64,000 nucleotides of DNA from G963677445 sp963678275 (GTDB lineage: Bacteria; Bacteroidota; Ignavibacteria; Ignavibacteriales; Melioribacteraceae): assembly GCA_963678275.1 (NCBI GenBank), contig OY782765.1, positions 4,030,001 to 4,094,000 on the forward strand. Direction: 5' to 3'. The notes under the pieces were generated by a model. That model did no database searches. It was not told the DNA's origin and saw only the letters and a list, made by a program, of their open reading frames with translations. Both the position numbers and the translations under genes were made by a program. Positions 42,151-50,888 of the stretch are shown here, piece after piece; the stretch's first letter is position 1; every line of letters begins with the position of its first letter.

Positions 42151-42476
42151 GACTGAAGAGAAATTACATCTTTTCCTTTATAATGGAAATATTGTCTGGT
42201 ATTTTAACATTTATTTTATGCCTCTGGTTTGGCGATTACGGTCTTGCCGGAATTATACTTTTTTTCGCGGCTCTTTTTGTTACCGGCATTCATATACCTG
42301 ACGAAAGAGAAATTCATCTGCTCTATAAAGCAGGCACATGGGAAAGCATTTTAACAGTTACAATTATGGCGGTAGTTTATCTCTGGTTTAAGGAGATTAA
42401 CTGGTTTCATACTCTTGTAGCACTTTCGGCTGTAACCCGTGGAACCGCGGGATTACTATTTTTTACCAGGGAATAA
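42147..42476 (+). CDS. Small membrane protein coupled to XRE regulator
   Basis: 109 residues with three to four predicted membrane helices (IFSFIMEILSGILTFILCLW, GLAGIILFFAALFVTGIHI, SILTVTIMAVVYLWF, and a last short one). A hydrophilic loop PDEREIHLLYKAGTW sits in the middle; DERE loops occur in DUF2178-like proteins found beside XRE regulators. Function unknown. Overlaps the regulator stop codon (ATGA). Confidence 0.75.
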   Translation: MRLKRNYIFSFIMEILSGILTFILCLWFGDYGLAGIILFFAALFVTGIHIPDEREIHLLYKAGTWESILTVTIMAVVYLWFKEINWFHTLVALSAVTRGTAGLLFFTRE

Positions 42477-43105
42477 TATGCTGATTATTCCGGCAATAGT
42501 GAAATTCTACGCAAAATGGCAAAAATTTTTGCAAACATTTAGCGGAGTCAAAGCTATCAACATCAGTACCAATTTATCCGGCATAAGATTCCGATTTTAT
42601 TGCAAAGGACGCAAAAACCGGAATGACAAGTAATTAGGTCTGCGATTGATAGAATAGCCAGAGTCACAATTGTCCCAGGAGTCCCACTTTTATTATACTT
42701 TCTACTTTGCTTCCGGCTTTGCCAGTCTGTGATGAAGATTAGGATTATGATGACCAGGTTAGGTGACGGCGCCGGGGTTGTTCATTTTGTATTGGGGATT
42801 GGGATTATGATTATTGAGGGTGGAGACTTTATTCAAAATTTAATTTAAAATAACTCCGCGCCTTCAGGCCGGAGATATGCGGTCTGGATTCATAATATTC
42901 AGTTGAGGTTTAATTCCTAATTCTTAATTCCTAATTCCTAATTCCTAATTCCTAATTCCTAATTCCTAATTCCTAATTCCTAACTCTTACCTCCTCATTT
43001 TCCCGGGTTGGCCGGTTAATTGCTATTATAACACATTATCTTTCGGCAGGCTTTATTTTAATTCCAATCATAATTATTTTTGTATTTTAATAAAAAGGTG
43101 GAAAA
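42477..43105. other. Intergenic region with repeats
   Basis: No gene. It contains part of a dispersed repeat (42500-42632, inverted copy at about 47845-47950: ACGCAAAATGGCAA, GCAAAGGACGCAAAAACCGG), a CGCCTTCAGGCCGGAGA word of the 370-bp repeat (about 42857-42876) and the TAATTCC tract (42911-42980). Confidence 0.6.
42911..42980 (+). repeat. Heptamer tandem repeat (TAATTCC)10
   Basis: Ten 7-bp units, nine perfect and one TAATTCT. It is the reverse complement of the degenerate GGAATTA tract at 29780-29829. Likely variable in copy number by slippage. Confidence 0.85.
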
Positions 43106-44056
43106 ATGTTTGAAAACAATAAAATTCGCGCCTTATTCGGAATAAAATACCCGATTATCCAGGGGGGTATGGTTTGGGTTTCGGGGTGGAAACTTGCTTC
43201 GGCTGTTTCAGAAGCGGGAGGATTGGGACTGATTGGCGCCGGTTCTATGAAGCCGGAACTGCTGAGAGAACATATAAGAGAATGCAAAAATGGGACGTCA
43301 AAGCCCTTTGGAGTTAACATCCCTCTTTTAAGAAAGGATGCTGATGATTTAATTAAAACGACACTCGAAGAAGGTGTGAAAATTATTTTTACCTCAGCGG
43401 GCTCACCGGCAAAATATACCGGGCAGCTTAAATCGGAAGGAATAACAGTTGTTCATGTGGTTTCAAACGTAAAACAGGGATTAAAAGCTGAAAATGCAGG
43501 CTGTCACGCGGTCGTCGGTGAAGGTGTTGAAGCGGGAGGCCATAACGGGGCTGATGAAATTACAACTTTCTGTCTTATTCCACAGCTTGCCTCCGCGCTT
43601 TCAATTCCTGTAATAGGAGCCGGCGGCATAGCTGATGGCAGGGGAATGGCCGCGGCCCTGGCGCTTGGAGCCGAAGGTGTCCAGATAGGCACCCGTTTCG
43701 CCGCGTCGGCTGAATCTTCGGCGCATGAATTTTATAAACAAAAACTAATTGAATCCGATGATAGGGGAACAGAATTAATATTTCGGAATTATGCTCTGGT
43801 AAGACTTATAAAAAGTGACTACAGCGCGAGAGTAAGACATGCCGAATGCGCGGGGGTTGCCCCCGACAGGCTTAAAATGCTTCTTGGCGAAAAACGGGAG
43901 AAAAAAGGCATTTTTGAAGGTGATCTTACTGAAGGAATGATGGAAGCGGGACAGTCGGCCGGAATGATCAGCAGTATTGAACCTGTGGAAAAAATAATGC
44001 GTGATATCTTAATAGATTTTGAAAACACAATAAAAAACCTCGGGAAAATATTTTAA
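43106..44056 (+). CDS. FabK/nitronate monooxygenase-like FMN enzyme
   Basis: 316 residues, TIM-barrel of the 2-nitropropane dioxygenase family. FMN and active-site motifs: YPIIQGGMVWVSGWKLASAV, GLGLIGAG, PFGVNIP, EAGGHNG (catalytic His) and VIGAGGIADGRGMAAALALG, then GVQIGTRF. The family contains nitronate monooxygenases and FabK enoyl-ACP reductases; GMVWVS and the overall length lean to FabK, but this cannot be settled by eye. AGGTGG precedes the ATG. Monocistronic. Confidence 0.88.
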   Translation: MFENNKIRALFGIKYPIIQGGMVWVSGWKLASAVSEAGGLGLIGAGSMKPELLREHIRECKNGTSKPFGVNIPLLRKDADDLIKTTLEEGVKIIFTSAGSPAKYTGQLKSEGITVVHVVSNVKQGLKAENAGCHAVVGEGVEAGGHNGADEITTFCLIPQLASALSIPVIGAGGIADGRGMAAALALGAEGVQIGTRFAASAESSAHEFYKQKLIESDDRGTELIFRNYALVRLIKSDYSARVRHAECAGVAPDRLKMLLGEKREKKGIFEGDLTEGMMEAGQSAGMISSIEPVEKIMRDILIDFENTIKNLGKIF

Positions 44057-44265
44057 ATATTTAATTTTACTTGAATGTATTGTTTTTCTTTTTTATTATA
44101 ATTTCTTAATCTGCATTAAACCTTAAATATTTTTGTCGATAACTGTAAAAATTTTGATCTTTATCATACCCGGAATTCATACCGCGATTTTGTGATTCCG
44201 CCGATGTTTTTTTCTTTATTAAAATGTTATTATAAATCCTGATTGTGAAAAGATAATAAACCAAG

Positions 44266-44979
44266 ATGGATATAAAGGAAAATAATGTAATTTATATAAA
44301 GTACCGGTTCTGCTTTGAGAACAGGGAAGAAAAGGTTTTTGATGTGTATATTGAGCCAAAAACCATGATCCTGATCCGGACAGACAGGGAACCTCCTCCG
44401 GCCTGGACACGGATGGAAAATTTCAAATGCCCCCATTGTCCCCTTGATGAAGAGGAATATCTCTATTGTCCTGTCGCGGTTAATCTGAAGGATGTAATTA
44501 ACTTTTTCAGCTCAACTGCCTCTTATGAACGGGTGAAGATTTATGTGGAAACCGATGACAGAACCTATTTCAAGGAAACAGCCGTTCAGGACGGCGTAGG
44601 AAGCATCGCGGGGATACTGATGTCCACAAGCGGATGCCCTATACTTGGCAAATTAAAATCGCTGGTGCAATTTCATCTTCCATTTGCCTCAATCGAGGAA
44701 ACCGAATTCCGGGCTTTTTCGATGTATCTTATCGCGCAGTATATTAAAATGACAAAAGGCAAAGAACCCGACTGGGAAATGAAGGGCCTTAAGAAGGTTT
44801 ATGAGGATATACAACTGCTTAACCAGAATGTAGCTCAGAAAATTGCTGATCTTGAAAAAAGGGACGCGAGCATTAACGCGGTTGTTGTTCTTAATAATTT
44901 TGCCGATATGGTCTCTTTCAGCCTCGACGAAAAAGATGTATCCAATTTTGAAGAACTCTTCAGAGACCTGATTAATTGA
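44266..44979 (+). CDS. Conserved hypothetical protein with CPHCPL motif
   Basis: 237 residues. An N-terminal beta-domain (IKYRFCFENREEKVFDVYIE), the cysteine motif FKCPHCPLDEEEYLYCPVAV (three Cys and a His, possibly metal-binding), a central TSGCPILGKLKSLVQFHLPF and a helical C-terminus. I believe this matches a family catalogued as DUF6901, but have not verified it. No signal peptide; function unknown. It lies between the FabK-like gene and dxr. Confidence 0.7.
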   Translation: MDIKENNVIYIKYRFCFENREEKVFDVYIEPKTMILIRTDREPPPAWTRMENFKCPHCPLDEEEYLYCPVAVNLKDVINFFSSTASYERVKIYVETDDRTYFKETAVQDGVGSIAGILMSTSGCPILGKLKSLVQFHLPFASIEETEFRAFSMYLIAQYIKMTKGKEPDWEMKGLKKVYEDIQLLNQNVAQKIADLEKRDASINAVVVLNNFADMVSFSLDEKDVSNFEELFRDLIN

Positions 44980-45106
44980 TCTGTCATTTATGATGAATTA
45001 TTTATACTTTTGTTTGTTATAATAATTATCCGGTTTTTAATCAGTTTTCCTGTAATATTTCCAGCCGCGTAATTGAATAATTTTCTTCCAAAATAAAATT
45101 TAGAAT

Positions 45107-46261
45107 ATGAAAAAAGTTGTAATTCTCGGTTCTACCGGATCGATCGGAGTTAATACGCTTCAGGTTATCAGGGATTTTAAGGAACATTTTAAAATAACAG
45201 CCCTCACCGCAAATTCCAATATTGATCTGCTTGAAAGACAGATGGAGGAATTTAATCCTGAGTTTGTGGCTGTCAGCGATATAAAGGAAGCGGAAAAGTT
45301 GAGGAAAAGAATCGATGGCAGATGCAAACTGCTGCCGGGAGAAAAGGGACTTAACGAACTCGCCGCAGGAGCGGATTATGATATCATGGTCTCATCGCTG
45401 GTTGGTTTCGCGGGCCTGGCCCCTACTCTTGAGGGAATTAAAAGGAAAAAAAGAATCGCGCTGGCAAATAAAGAAACTCTCGTGGCCGCGGGTGAATATG
45501 TTAATAATATGCTGGAAAAATATGGCGCCGAAATGATCCCCGTCGATTCTGAACACAGCGCGATTTTTCAATGCCTGACAGGAGAGAAAAAGGAAAGAAT
45601 TGAAAAACTAATACTCACAGCTTCGGGAGGCCCCTTCTTAAATCACAGCGCCGAAGAACTGGAAAATGTGACTATTGAGAACGCGCTTGATCATCCGAAC
45701 TGGAAAATGGGAAATAAAATTACTATCGATTCGGCATCCATGATGAACAAGGGACTTGAAATAATTGAAGCACACTGGCTCTTTGACCTTCCCCCCGAAA
45801 AAATTGATGTGGTTATTCATCCTCAGTCTGTCATTCATTCGATGGTTCAGTTTGTTGACGCTTCAATTAAAGCTCAGTTAAGTATGCCCGATATGAAGCT
45901 GCCCATCCAGTATGCCCTCACCTGGCCCGACCGCTTTGAAAGCAGCTATGTTGAAACAAATTTTCCCCGTCTTGGAAGTCTGACATTCCTGGAACCTGAC
46001 ATGGTAAAATTCCGATGTCTGAAGCTGGCATACGATTCCCTGGAACAGGGGGGACTTTCATCTTGTATACTGAACGCCGCGAACGAAATTGCTGTTGAAT
46101 TGTTTTTAAAGGAAATAATAAAGTTTTCCGGGATTCCCGATGTTATTTCCGACGCTCTCGACAAAATTGAAAACAGGTTTGATATTGATCCCGGAACTAT
46201 TTTCGAAACAGACCGTCTTGTCAGAGAGTACGTGTATAATAAATTTAATCAGGGAGCATAA
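45107..46261 (+). CDS. dxr: 1-deoxy-D-xylulose 5-phosphate reductoisomerase
   Basis: 384 residues, the usual length. Converts DXP to MEP with NADPH in the non-mevalonate isoprenoid pathway. NADPH-binding GSTGSIGVNTLQVI at the start; then LANKETLVAAG, metal and substrate residues in VDSEHSAIFQCL, ASGGPFL, and the flexible-loop region HPNWKMGNKITIDSASMMNK. No Shine-Dalgarno is evident, only AT-rich sequence. rseP begins 6 bases after its stop, an arrangement also seen in many other bacteria. Confidence 0.97.
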   Translation: MKKVVILGSTGSIGVNTLQVIRDFKEHFKITALTANSNIDLLERQMEEFNPEFVAVSDIKEAEKLRKRIDGRCKLLPGEKGLNELAAGADYDIMVSSLVGFAGLAPTLEGIKRKKRIALANKETLVAAGEYVNNMLEKYGAEMIPVDSEHSAIFQCLTGEKKERIEKLILTASGGPFLNHSAEELENVTIENALDHPNWKMGNKITIDSASMMNKGLEIIEAHWLFDLPPEKIDVVIHPQSVIHSMVQFVDASIKAQLSMPDMKLPIQYALTWPDRFESSYVETNFPRLGSLTFLEPDMVKFRCLKLAYDSLEQGGLSSCILNAANEIAVELFLKEIIKFSGIPDVISDALDKIENRFDIDPGTIFETDRLVREYVYNKFNQGA

Positions 46262-46267
46262 ATTTTA

Positions 46268-47623
46268 ATGAGTTATATAATTTATTTTGGCATTACAATC
46301 CTTATACTGGTGTTTGTTCATGAGTTCGGACACTTTATCGCCGCTAAGATGTCAGGTATGAGAGTTGATATTTTTGCCATTGGTTTTGGTAAAAGATTAT
46401 TTGGATGGAATAAGCTGACAGGTTTTACTACCGGCGACCTTCCCAAAGATTTTGACGGAAATGGAAATACCGATTACCGTCTTTGCCTTCTTCCTATTGG
46501 CGGGTATGTTAAGATAGCGGGAATGATTGATGAAAGTTTCGATACCGAATTTGCCGAAAAAGAACCAAAGCCTGACGAATTCAGATCCAAACCTACTTAT
46601 AAAAAAATCTTTGTGATTTCGGCAGGTGTAATTATGAACCTCCTGCTGACTATCGCCATTTTTACCGGGCTGAATTATTACCAGGGTAAACAGATTGTTA
46701 AATCAACCGAGGTCGGGTATATCATCGAAGGTTCACAGGCCGATCAGTTTGGCTTTCATAAAGGTGATTTAATCAAAGAGGTGAATGGAAAAAAGGTGGA
46801 ATCATGGGAAGAACTTATCCGGGTTGTTTTCATAGATAATATGGGAAAGGATGTGAGTTTCGCTATTGAAAGAAATGGCGCGCCTCTCGAAATTTCCGTT
46901 GACGCCGCGGTCGCTGCGCCGCCCGACGCCCAGAGCTTTTTCCTTCCGCTTGGTGAAACTATTCCTTTGATCTCGCAGGTGATGGATGACAGCCCGGCAA
47001 AAGAAGCGGGACTGAAACCGGGTGATGAAATTATTTCACTCAATGGTGTTGATATTGAGGTAACCAAACAGGCGATAGAAATTATACGCGACAATCAGCA
47101 GGTAGAAATGCCGATGGTTCTTTTAAGAGATGAAGATACTCTTCGCACCGCGGTAACTCCCGGGGTGGATGGAATGATAGGCATTGCCTTATACGATTAT
47201 TATTCGGGTGAGATCGCCACTGTTGATTATGGATTTTTTGAATCTGTTAAATTAAGTTTTGTCGCTATTGCCGAAAACAGCATTCTTACACTTTCGATGA
47301 TCAAAAGAGTTTTTACCGGCGATGTTGAATTTGGCCGGACATTCGGCGGCCCGATAAAAATAGCGAAATTTGCCGCTGATTCAGCCGACAGGGGAATAGC
47401 TTCATTCCTCAGTTTCCTCGCTATGTTAAGCTTCAGTCTTGCCATTCTGAATATACTTCCACTTCCGGTTCTTGATGGCGGACACCTTATTATTATCCTC
47501 ATAGAAGGAGCAATAAAAAGGGAGCTGCCGGTTAAAATCAAAATCGCCATCCAGAATGCAGGATTTATAATTCTCCTCATGCTGATGGTATTTATACTCT
47601 ATAACGATATCATCACTCTATAA
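46268..47623 (+). CDS. rseP: RIP metalloprotease RseP (site-2 protease)
   Basis: 451 residues, inner membrane. Zinc motif HEFGH at residues 18-22 in the first helix and the second metal motif LPLPVLDGGHL near the C-terminus. Two PDZ domains lie between (about 125-205 and 210-290; GSQADQFGFHKGD and DSPAKEAGLKPGDEIISLNG). The final helix is followed by a short tail. It cleaves membrane-bound anti-sigma factors or signal-peptide remnants. GGGAGC before the ATG. Cotranscribed with dxr. Confidence 0.96.
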   Translation: MSYIIYFGITILILVFVHEFGHFIAAKMSGMRVDIFAIGFGKRLFGWNKLTGFTTGDLPKDFDGNGNTDYRLCLLPIGGYVKIAGMIDESFDTEFAEKEPKPDEFRSKPTYKKIFVISAGVIMNLLLTIAIFTGLNYYQGKQIVKSTEVGYIIEGSQADQFGFHKGDLIKEVNGKKVESWEELIRVVFIDNMGKDVSFAIERNGAPLEISVDAAVAAPPDAQSFFLPLGETIPLISQVMDDSPAKEAGLKPGDEIISLNGVDIEVTKQAIEIIRDNQQVEMPMVLLRDEDTLRTAVTPGVDGMIGIALYDYYSGEIATVDYGFFESVKLSFVAIAENSILTLSMIKRVFTGDVEFGRTFGGPIKIAKFAADSADRGIASFLSFLAMLSFSLAILNILPLPVLDGGHLIIILIEGAIKRELPVKIKIAIQNAGFIILLMLMVFILYNDIITL

Positions 47624-47632
47624 TTTTACGTA

Positions 47633-47654
47633 GGACAGCCTTTCCAGGCTGTCC
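47633..47654. repeat. 22-bp hairpin after rseP
   Basis: Arm GGACAGCCT with a TTCC loop, nine bases after the rseP stop; exact reverse complement of 14746-14767. Possible terminator, without a good T-tract. Confidence 0.6.
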
Positions 47655-47924
47655 CCCACGGTGTCAATGTCCCATACATAAGACTCAATACTACTCTTCA
47701 GAGCCTATTGACCAAATGAAGTTTTTCACCGTAAGCCGGCAGCGCCAGAAAAGAATTGTACTCGTACTCACAGACTGGCAGAGCCAGAAGTGAAATAACA
47801 AGAGGACTCATTGGACAAATGAGACTTTTTGTTTTTCCCAATTACATGCCTGATTGTCATTCCGGTTTTTTGCGTCCTTTGCATAAAGACCGGAATCTAA
47901 TGCCGATTTTTACTGCCAACCAGA

Positions 47925-48090
47925 AATAATCTTGCCATTTTGCGTAGAATTTAACTCCTTTCGGAGTAATCATACTTCATAAACGATTCCGAATGTACTC
48001 GAATATGAATAATCCCGGATGTTATCCGGTGGTTTCATCAGACAAATACCACCTGCGACGCTGAAGGCGTCGAATATTAACAACCTTAGG
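47925..48090 (-). repeat. Multi-hairpin dispersed repeat, copy 2 (inverted)
   Basis: Reverse complement of 30318-30462: CTTGCCATTTTGCG, ACTCCTTTCGGAGT, GGATGTTATCCGG, TCAGACAAATACCACC, GACGCTGAAGGCGTCG and AATATTAACAA. The arm sequences differ but the hairpins are kept. Confidence 0.65.
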
Positions 48091-48094
48091 AGAA

Positions 48095-48525
48095 TTTAGG
48101 CTCTTATCACCACACTAACGCCAACATGTTGAGGATAATCTAAGGAGCAATATTTGTCAAAATGCCCGGTAATAACATGTTACCGATAGCCAGACCGAGA
48201 TTCTAAATCCATAAGGTGATGGAGTCAGAAAAAGAAAAGTTATCGATCAGCTCAAGGATAGTCCTCCCCCGTCTTCAAAGAAAAACACTTTGAATCCACC
48301 CCCTCCAAAGGGGGATAAAAGACACAATGTCCCCCTTCGGAGGGGGTGGCCTCCGGTCGTCTTTTGCCGGAGGTCGGGGGAGGATTCACCTCGAGTAATC
48401 ACAAAACTTTTACCTGGCATTAAACTTTCTACTTGTTGAAAAATTTCTTACCAATTTGCATATAACTTAACTTCTTATTTAATAAATCGCTTCCCGTTTT
48501 GCCAGGGAACTTTTCCCCGATAGAG
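48095..48525 (-). repeat. AACATGTTG dispersed repeat, copy b (inverted)
   Basis: Inverted match to 21213-21760 (AGGCTCTTATCACCACACTA, AACATGTTGAGGATAATC, AAAAGTTATCGATCAGCTC, ACAAAACTTTTACCTGGC, ATCGCTTCCCGTTTTGCCAG). It carries only one core unit. An embedded hairpin CCCCCTCC...GGAGGGGG lies at about 48299-48347. Confidence 0.7.
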
Positions 48526-48946
48526 CGTTTTCCTCAAGATCTGCCTTTAGATCTCTATAATCCGGTGAGAAGTCAAAATATTCGTAAAAAAATGACTGGC
48601 TTTTTCTCTCAAATATATTCTCGTTACCCGAAAGGTAAAAGATTTAAGAATAATGTTCTTTTTGTTTCATTTCCGCGAGAAAAATACGCCTCAAAAAAGT
48701 CGCCATAAAGCAAAAATTTATTGAGTTCATGGAATATTTATCAAGTATTTTTTTAATTGTTAATTGTACATTATTAATTGAAATTTTGCCATTTTGCAAA
48801 GAATTTATCTGCAAATGGAATAATTAATACCTGCAGGAATTGCTCTGCCCATAAAAAGATATTTGGATTTTATTAGCAAATAATTTATGTTCCGAGGGTT
48901 TAATGGAAATTTCAAGTATGTTGAATTAATTTTTTACAGAGGAAAA

Positions 48947-49444
48947 ATGACAACAAAAGATAATCTGAAAGAAGCATTCGCCGGTGAAAGCCAGGCAAAT
49001 CAGAAATACAGAGCCTTCGCTAAAAAAGCGGAAAAAGATGGTTTTCCTAATATCGCGAAACTTTTCAGAACAACTGCCGAAGCTGAAAGAATTCATGCCG
49101 AAGGACATCTCGACGCGCTGGATGGAATCGGAGACACAGCCGCCAATCTTCAGGCCGCGATAGATGGTGAAACCTACGAATATGAAAAGATGTACCCCCC
49201 GATGTTTGATTTGGCGACAGAAGAAAAACACAAAGCCAGAAGAATGTTTAAATTCGCCATCGACGCCGAAGCCGTCCACGCTAAAATTTACCAGTTGGCC
49301 CTTGAAGCGGTTAAAGAAGGAAAAGACCTGACAGACGCTGAAATATATCTCTGCCCGGTATGCGGTCATATAGAATTAGGTAAAGCCCCCGAAAGATGCC
49401 CCATCTGCGGCGTTAAAGCTGAAAAATTTGTCCAGATAGATTAA
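48947..49444 (+). CDS. Rubrerythrin
   Basis: 165 residues from ATG 48947 (AGAGGA upstream; the frame to 48887 is not needed). A diiron four-helix domain with AGESQANQKY, AEAERIHAEGH, YPPMFDLATEEKHKARRMF and IDAEAVHAKIY, followed by a C-terminal rubredoxin-like domain with two CxxC pairs (CPVCGHIELGKAPERCPICG). It reduces hydrogen peroxide in the cytoplasm of anaerobes and microaerophiles. Monocistronic. Confidence 0.95.
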   Translation: MTTKDNLKEAFAGESQANQKYRAFAKKAEKDGFPNIAKLFRTTAEAERIHAEGHLDALDGIGDTAANLQAAIDGETYEYEKMYPPMFDLATEEKHKARRMFKFAIDAEAVHAKIYQLALEAVKEGKDLTDAEIYLCPVCGHIELGKAPERCPICGVKAEKFVQID

Positions 49445-49466
49445 CATTTCATTTTGATTTATTCAC

Positions 49467-49494
49467 GTAGAGACGCAAAATTTTGCGTCTCTAC
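49467..49494. repeat. 28-bp loop-less palindrome (GTAGAGACGCAAAA arm)
   Basis: Perfect palindrome between the convergent rubrerythrin and ruvC genes. A partial second copy (ACGCAAGATTTTGCGTCTCC) lies at about 49555-49574. Related to the GTAGAGACAAGGCA palindromes elsewhere in the window. Confidence 0.75.
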
Positions 49495-49600
49495 ACGGAT
49501 TATATAGAAAATAGTGTCGGTCTGTGATCTTTTTTTTACCCTGTCAGTGGAAAAACGCAAGATTTTGCGTCTCCGCGATAACAACCCCAAAATATAACAT

Positions 49601-50137
49601 CTACCCCACAATCCTATCGGGATTGCTCTCTATAAAATCCTTCCAGCTTGAACTCCGGGGTGTAAAACTCTTTAATTTAAACGCGTGACAAATAGCTATA
49701 GCCAAAGCGTCGCTTTCATCGAGGCGGAGCTTTTTATTGCCTATGCCAAGCAGTTTCTGAACCATGTACTGCACCTGCTGCTTAGAGGCTGAACCTTTTC
49801 CGACTACAGCTTTCTTTACTTCACGTGGTGAATATTCTGAGGGCTGAATGCCCGATTTAACAGCCGCGAGAAGAGACACCCCTCTTACATATCCTATCTT
49901 AAGAGCGGATTGTACATTCTTGCCGTAAAAAGAAGTTTCTATCGCGAATTCATCGGGGGTATGAAATTTTAATTCTTTTTCAAGATTCTCATAAATAAAG
50001 GTAATTCGGTTGGCCATATCGTCGGCGGGGGGTGGTTTTATTATTCCGGAGGAAATCCATGAAACTTCATTTCCGGAATATCGTATGATCCCGTATCCGG
50101 TTATCACCGTTCCGGGATCAACGCCAAAAACTGTCAT
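49601..50137 (-). CDS. ruvC: Crossover junction endodeoxyribonuclease RuvC
   Basis: 178 residues. Resolves Holliday junctions with RuvAB. Catalytic acids: Asp7 (VFGVDPGTVITGYG), Glu (FAIETSFYGKNVQSALKIGY) and the Asp pair in LDESDALAIAICHAF. The start is 6 bases after the yebC stop, with a GGAA-rich site inside the end of yebC, so the genes are cotranscribed. The yebC-ruvC order is conserved in many bacteria. Confidence 0.96.
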   Translation of the reverse strand: MTVFGVDPGTVITGYGIIRYSGNEVSWISSGIIKPPPADDMANRITFIYENLEKELKFHTPDEFAIETSFYGKNVQSALKIGYVRGVSLLAAVKSGIQPSEYSPREVKKAVVGKGSASKQQVQYMVQKLLGIGNKKLRLDESDALAIAICHAFKLKSFTPRSSSWKDFIESNPDRIVG

Positions 50138-50143
50138 CAGAAT

Positions 50144-50869
50144 TTATTCCTGGAAATCTGCGTTTGTGTAAACATTCTGAACATCATCATTATCTTCAAG
50201 CATATCGATAAGTTTCATTACTTTTTCCACATTCTCACCGGCAACCTCGACAGTATTTTTCGCTACCCACTGCAGAGACGCGTTCTCAATTTCTATTTCT
50301 TTTTCAATTAATGCTTTCCTGACATTCTCGAATGATTCCATATCGGTCTGAACCTCAAAGAAATCCTCTTCGGTAACAAGATCATCAGCTCCGGCGTCAA
50401 TTGCAATTTCCATCAGGTCATCTTCTTCCATATCCTTTTTCGGTAAGGTAATTACACCTTTACGGTCGAACATCCACGCGACAGCTCCGTTTTCAGCAAG
50501 GTTTCCGCCATATTTGCTGAAGAGATGGCGAACCTCGGCAACAATCCTGTTTTTGTTGTCGGTGACACTTTCGAGCATTACAGCCACTCCGGCCGGACCA
50601 TATCCTTCATAAGTAAGTTCATGATATGTTGTTCCTTCGAGTTCGCCGGTCGCTTTCTTGATAGCTCTTTCAATATTATCCATGGGCATGTTGGCCCCTT
50701 TGGCGTTGTCAACAGCAAGCCTGAGCCTCGGATTCGCTCCCGGATCACCGCCACCCTGGCGCGCCGCAATTGTTATTTCTTTTATAAGCTTGGTAAATAT
50801 TTTTCCTCTTTTGGAATCAATCGCTGCTTTTTTTCTTTTAATAGTGGACCACTTCGAGTGACCTGACAT
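50144..50869 (-). CDS. yebC: YebC/PmpR family protein
   Basis: 241 residues. The family start is unmistakable (MSGHSKWSTIKRKKAAIDSK then RGKIFTKLIKEI), followed by GGGDPGANPRLRLAVDNAKG, MPMDNIERAIKKATGE and YEGYGPAGVA. YebC proteins were described as transcriptional regulators and more recently as factors that help ribosomes through proline stretches; both roles remain possible here. ACGGAG precedes the ATG. Downstream of recJ by about 19 bases on the same strand, then ruvC. Confidence 0.95.
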   Translation of the reverse strand: MSGHSKWSTIKRKKAAIDSKRGKIFTKLIKEITIAARQGGGDPGANPRLRLAVDNAKGANMPMDNIERAIKKATGELEGTTYHELTYEGYGPAGVAVMLESVTDNKNRIVAEVRHLFSKYGGNLAENGAVAWMFDRKGVITLPKKDMEEDDLMEIAIDAGADDLVTEEDFFEVQTDMESFENVRKALIEKEIEIENASLQWVAKNTVEVAGENVEKVMKLIDMLEDNDDVQNVYTNADFQE

Positions 50870-50888
50870 ATTTATTTCTCCGTGTTAA

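Larger units (their letters stand above)
47655..48946. other. Repeat-rich region between rseP and rubrerythrin
   Basis: 1.3 kb without a gene. It holds inverted copies of the 42.5 kb repeat (about 47845-47950), of the multi-hairpin repeat (47925-48090) and of the AACATGTTG element (48095-48525), in that order. A 69-codon frame at 48499 lies inside repeat sequence. Confidence 0.6.

Noticed and set aside
42911..42980. Heptamer tract as a CRISPR array
   Set aside because: Units are 7 bp without spacers and there is no cas gene.
48499..48708. 69-codon plus-strand frame upstream of rubrerythrin
   Set aside because: Begins inside an inverted copy of the AACATGTTG repeat and has no supporting feature.
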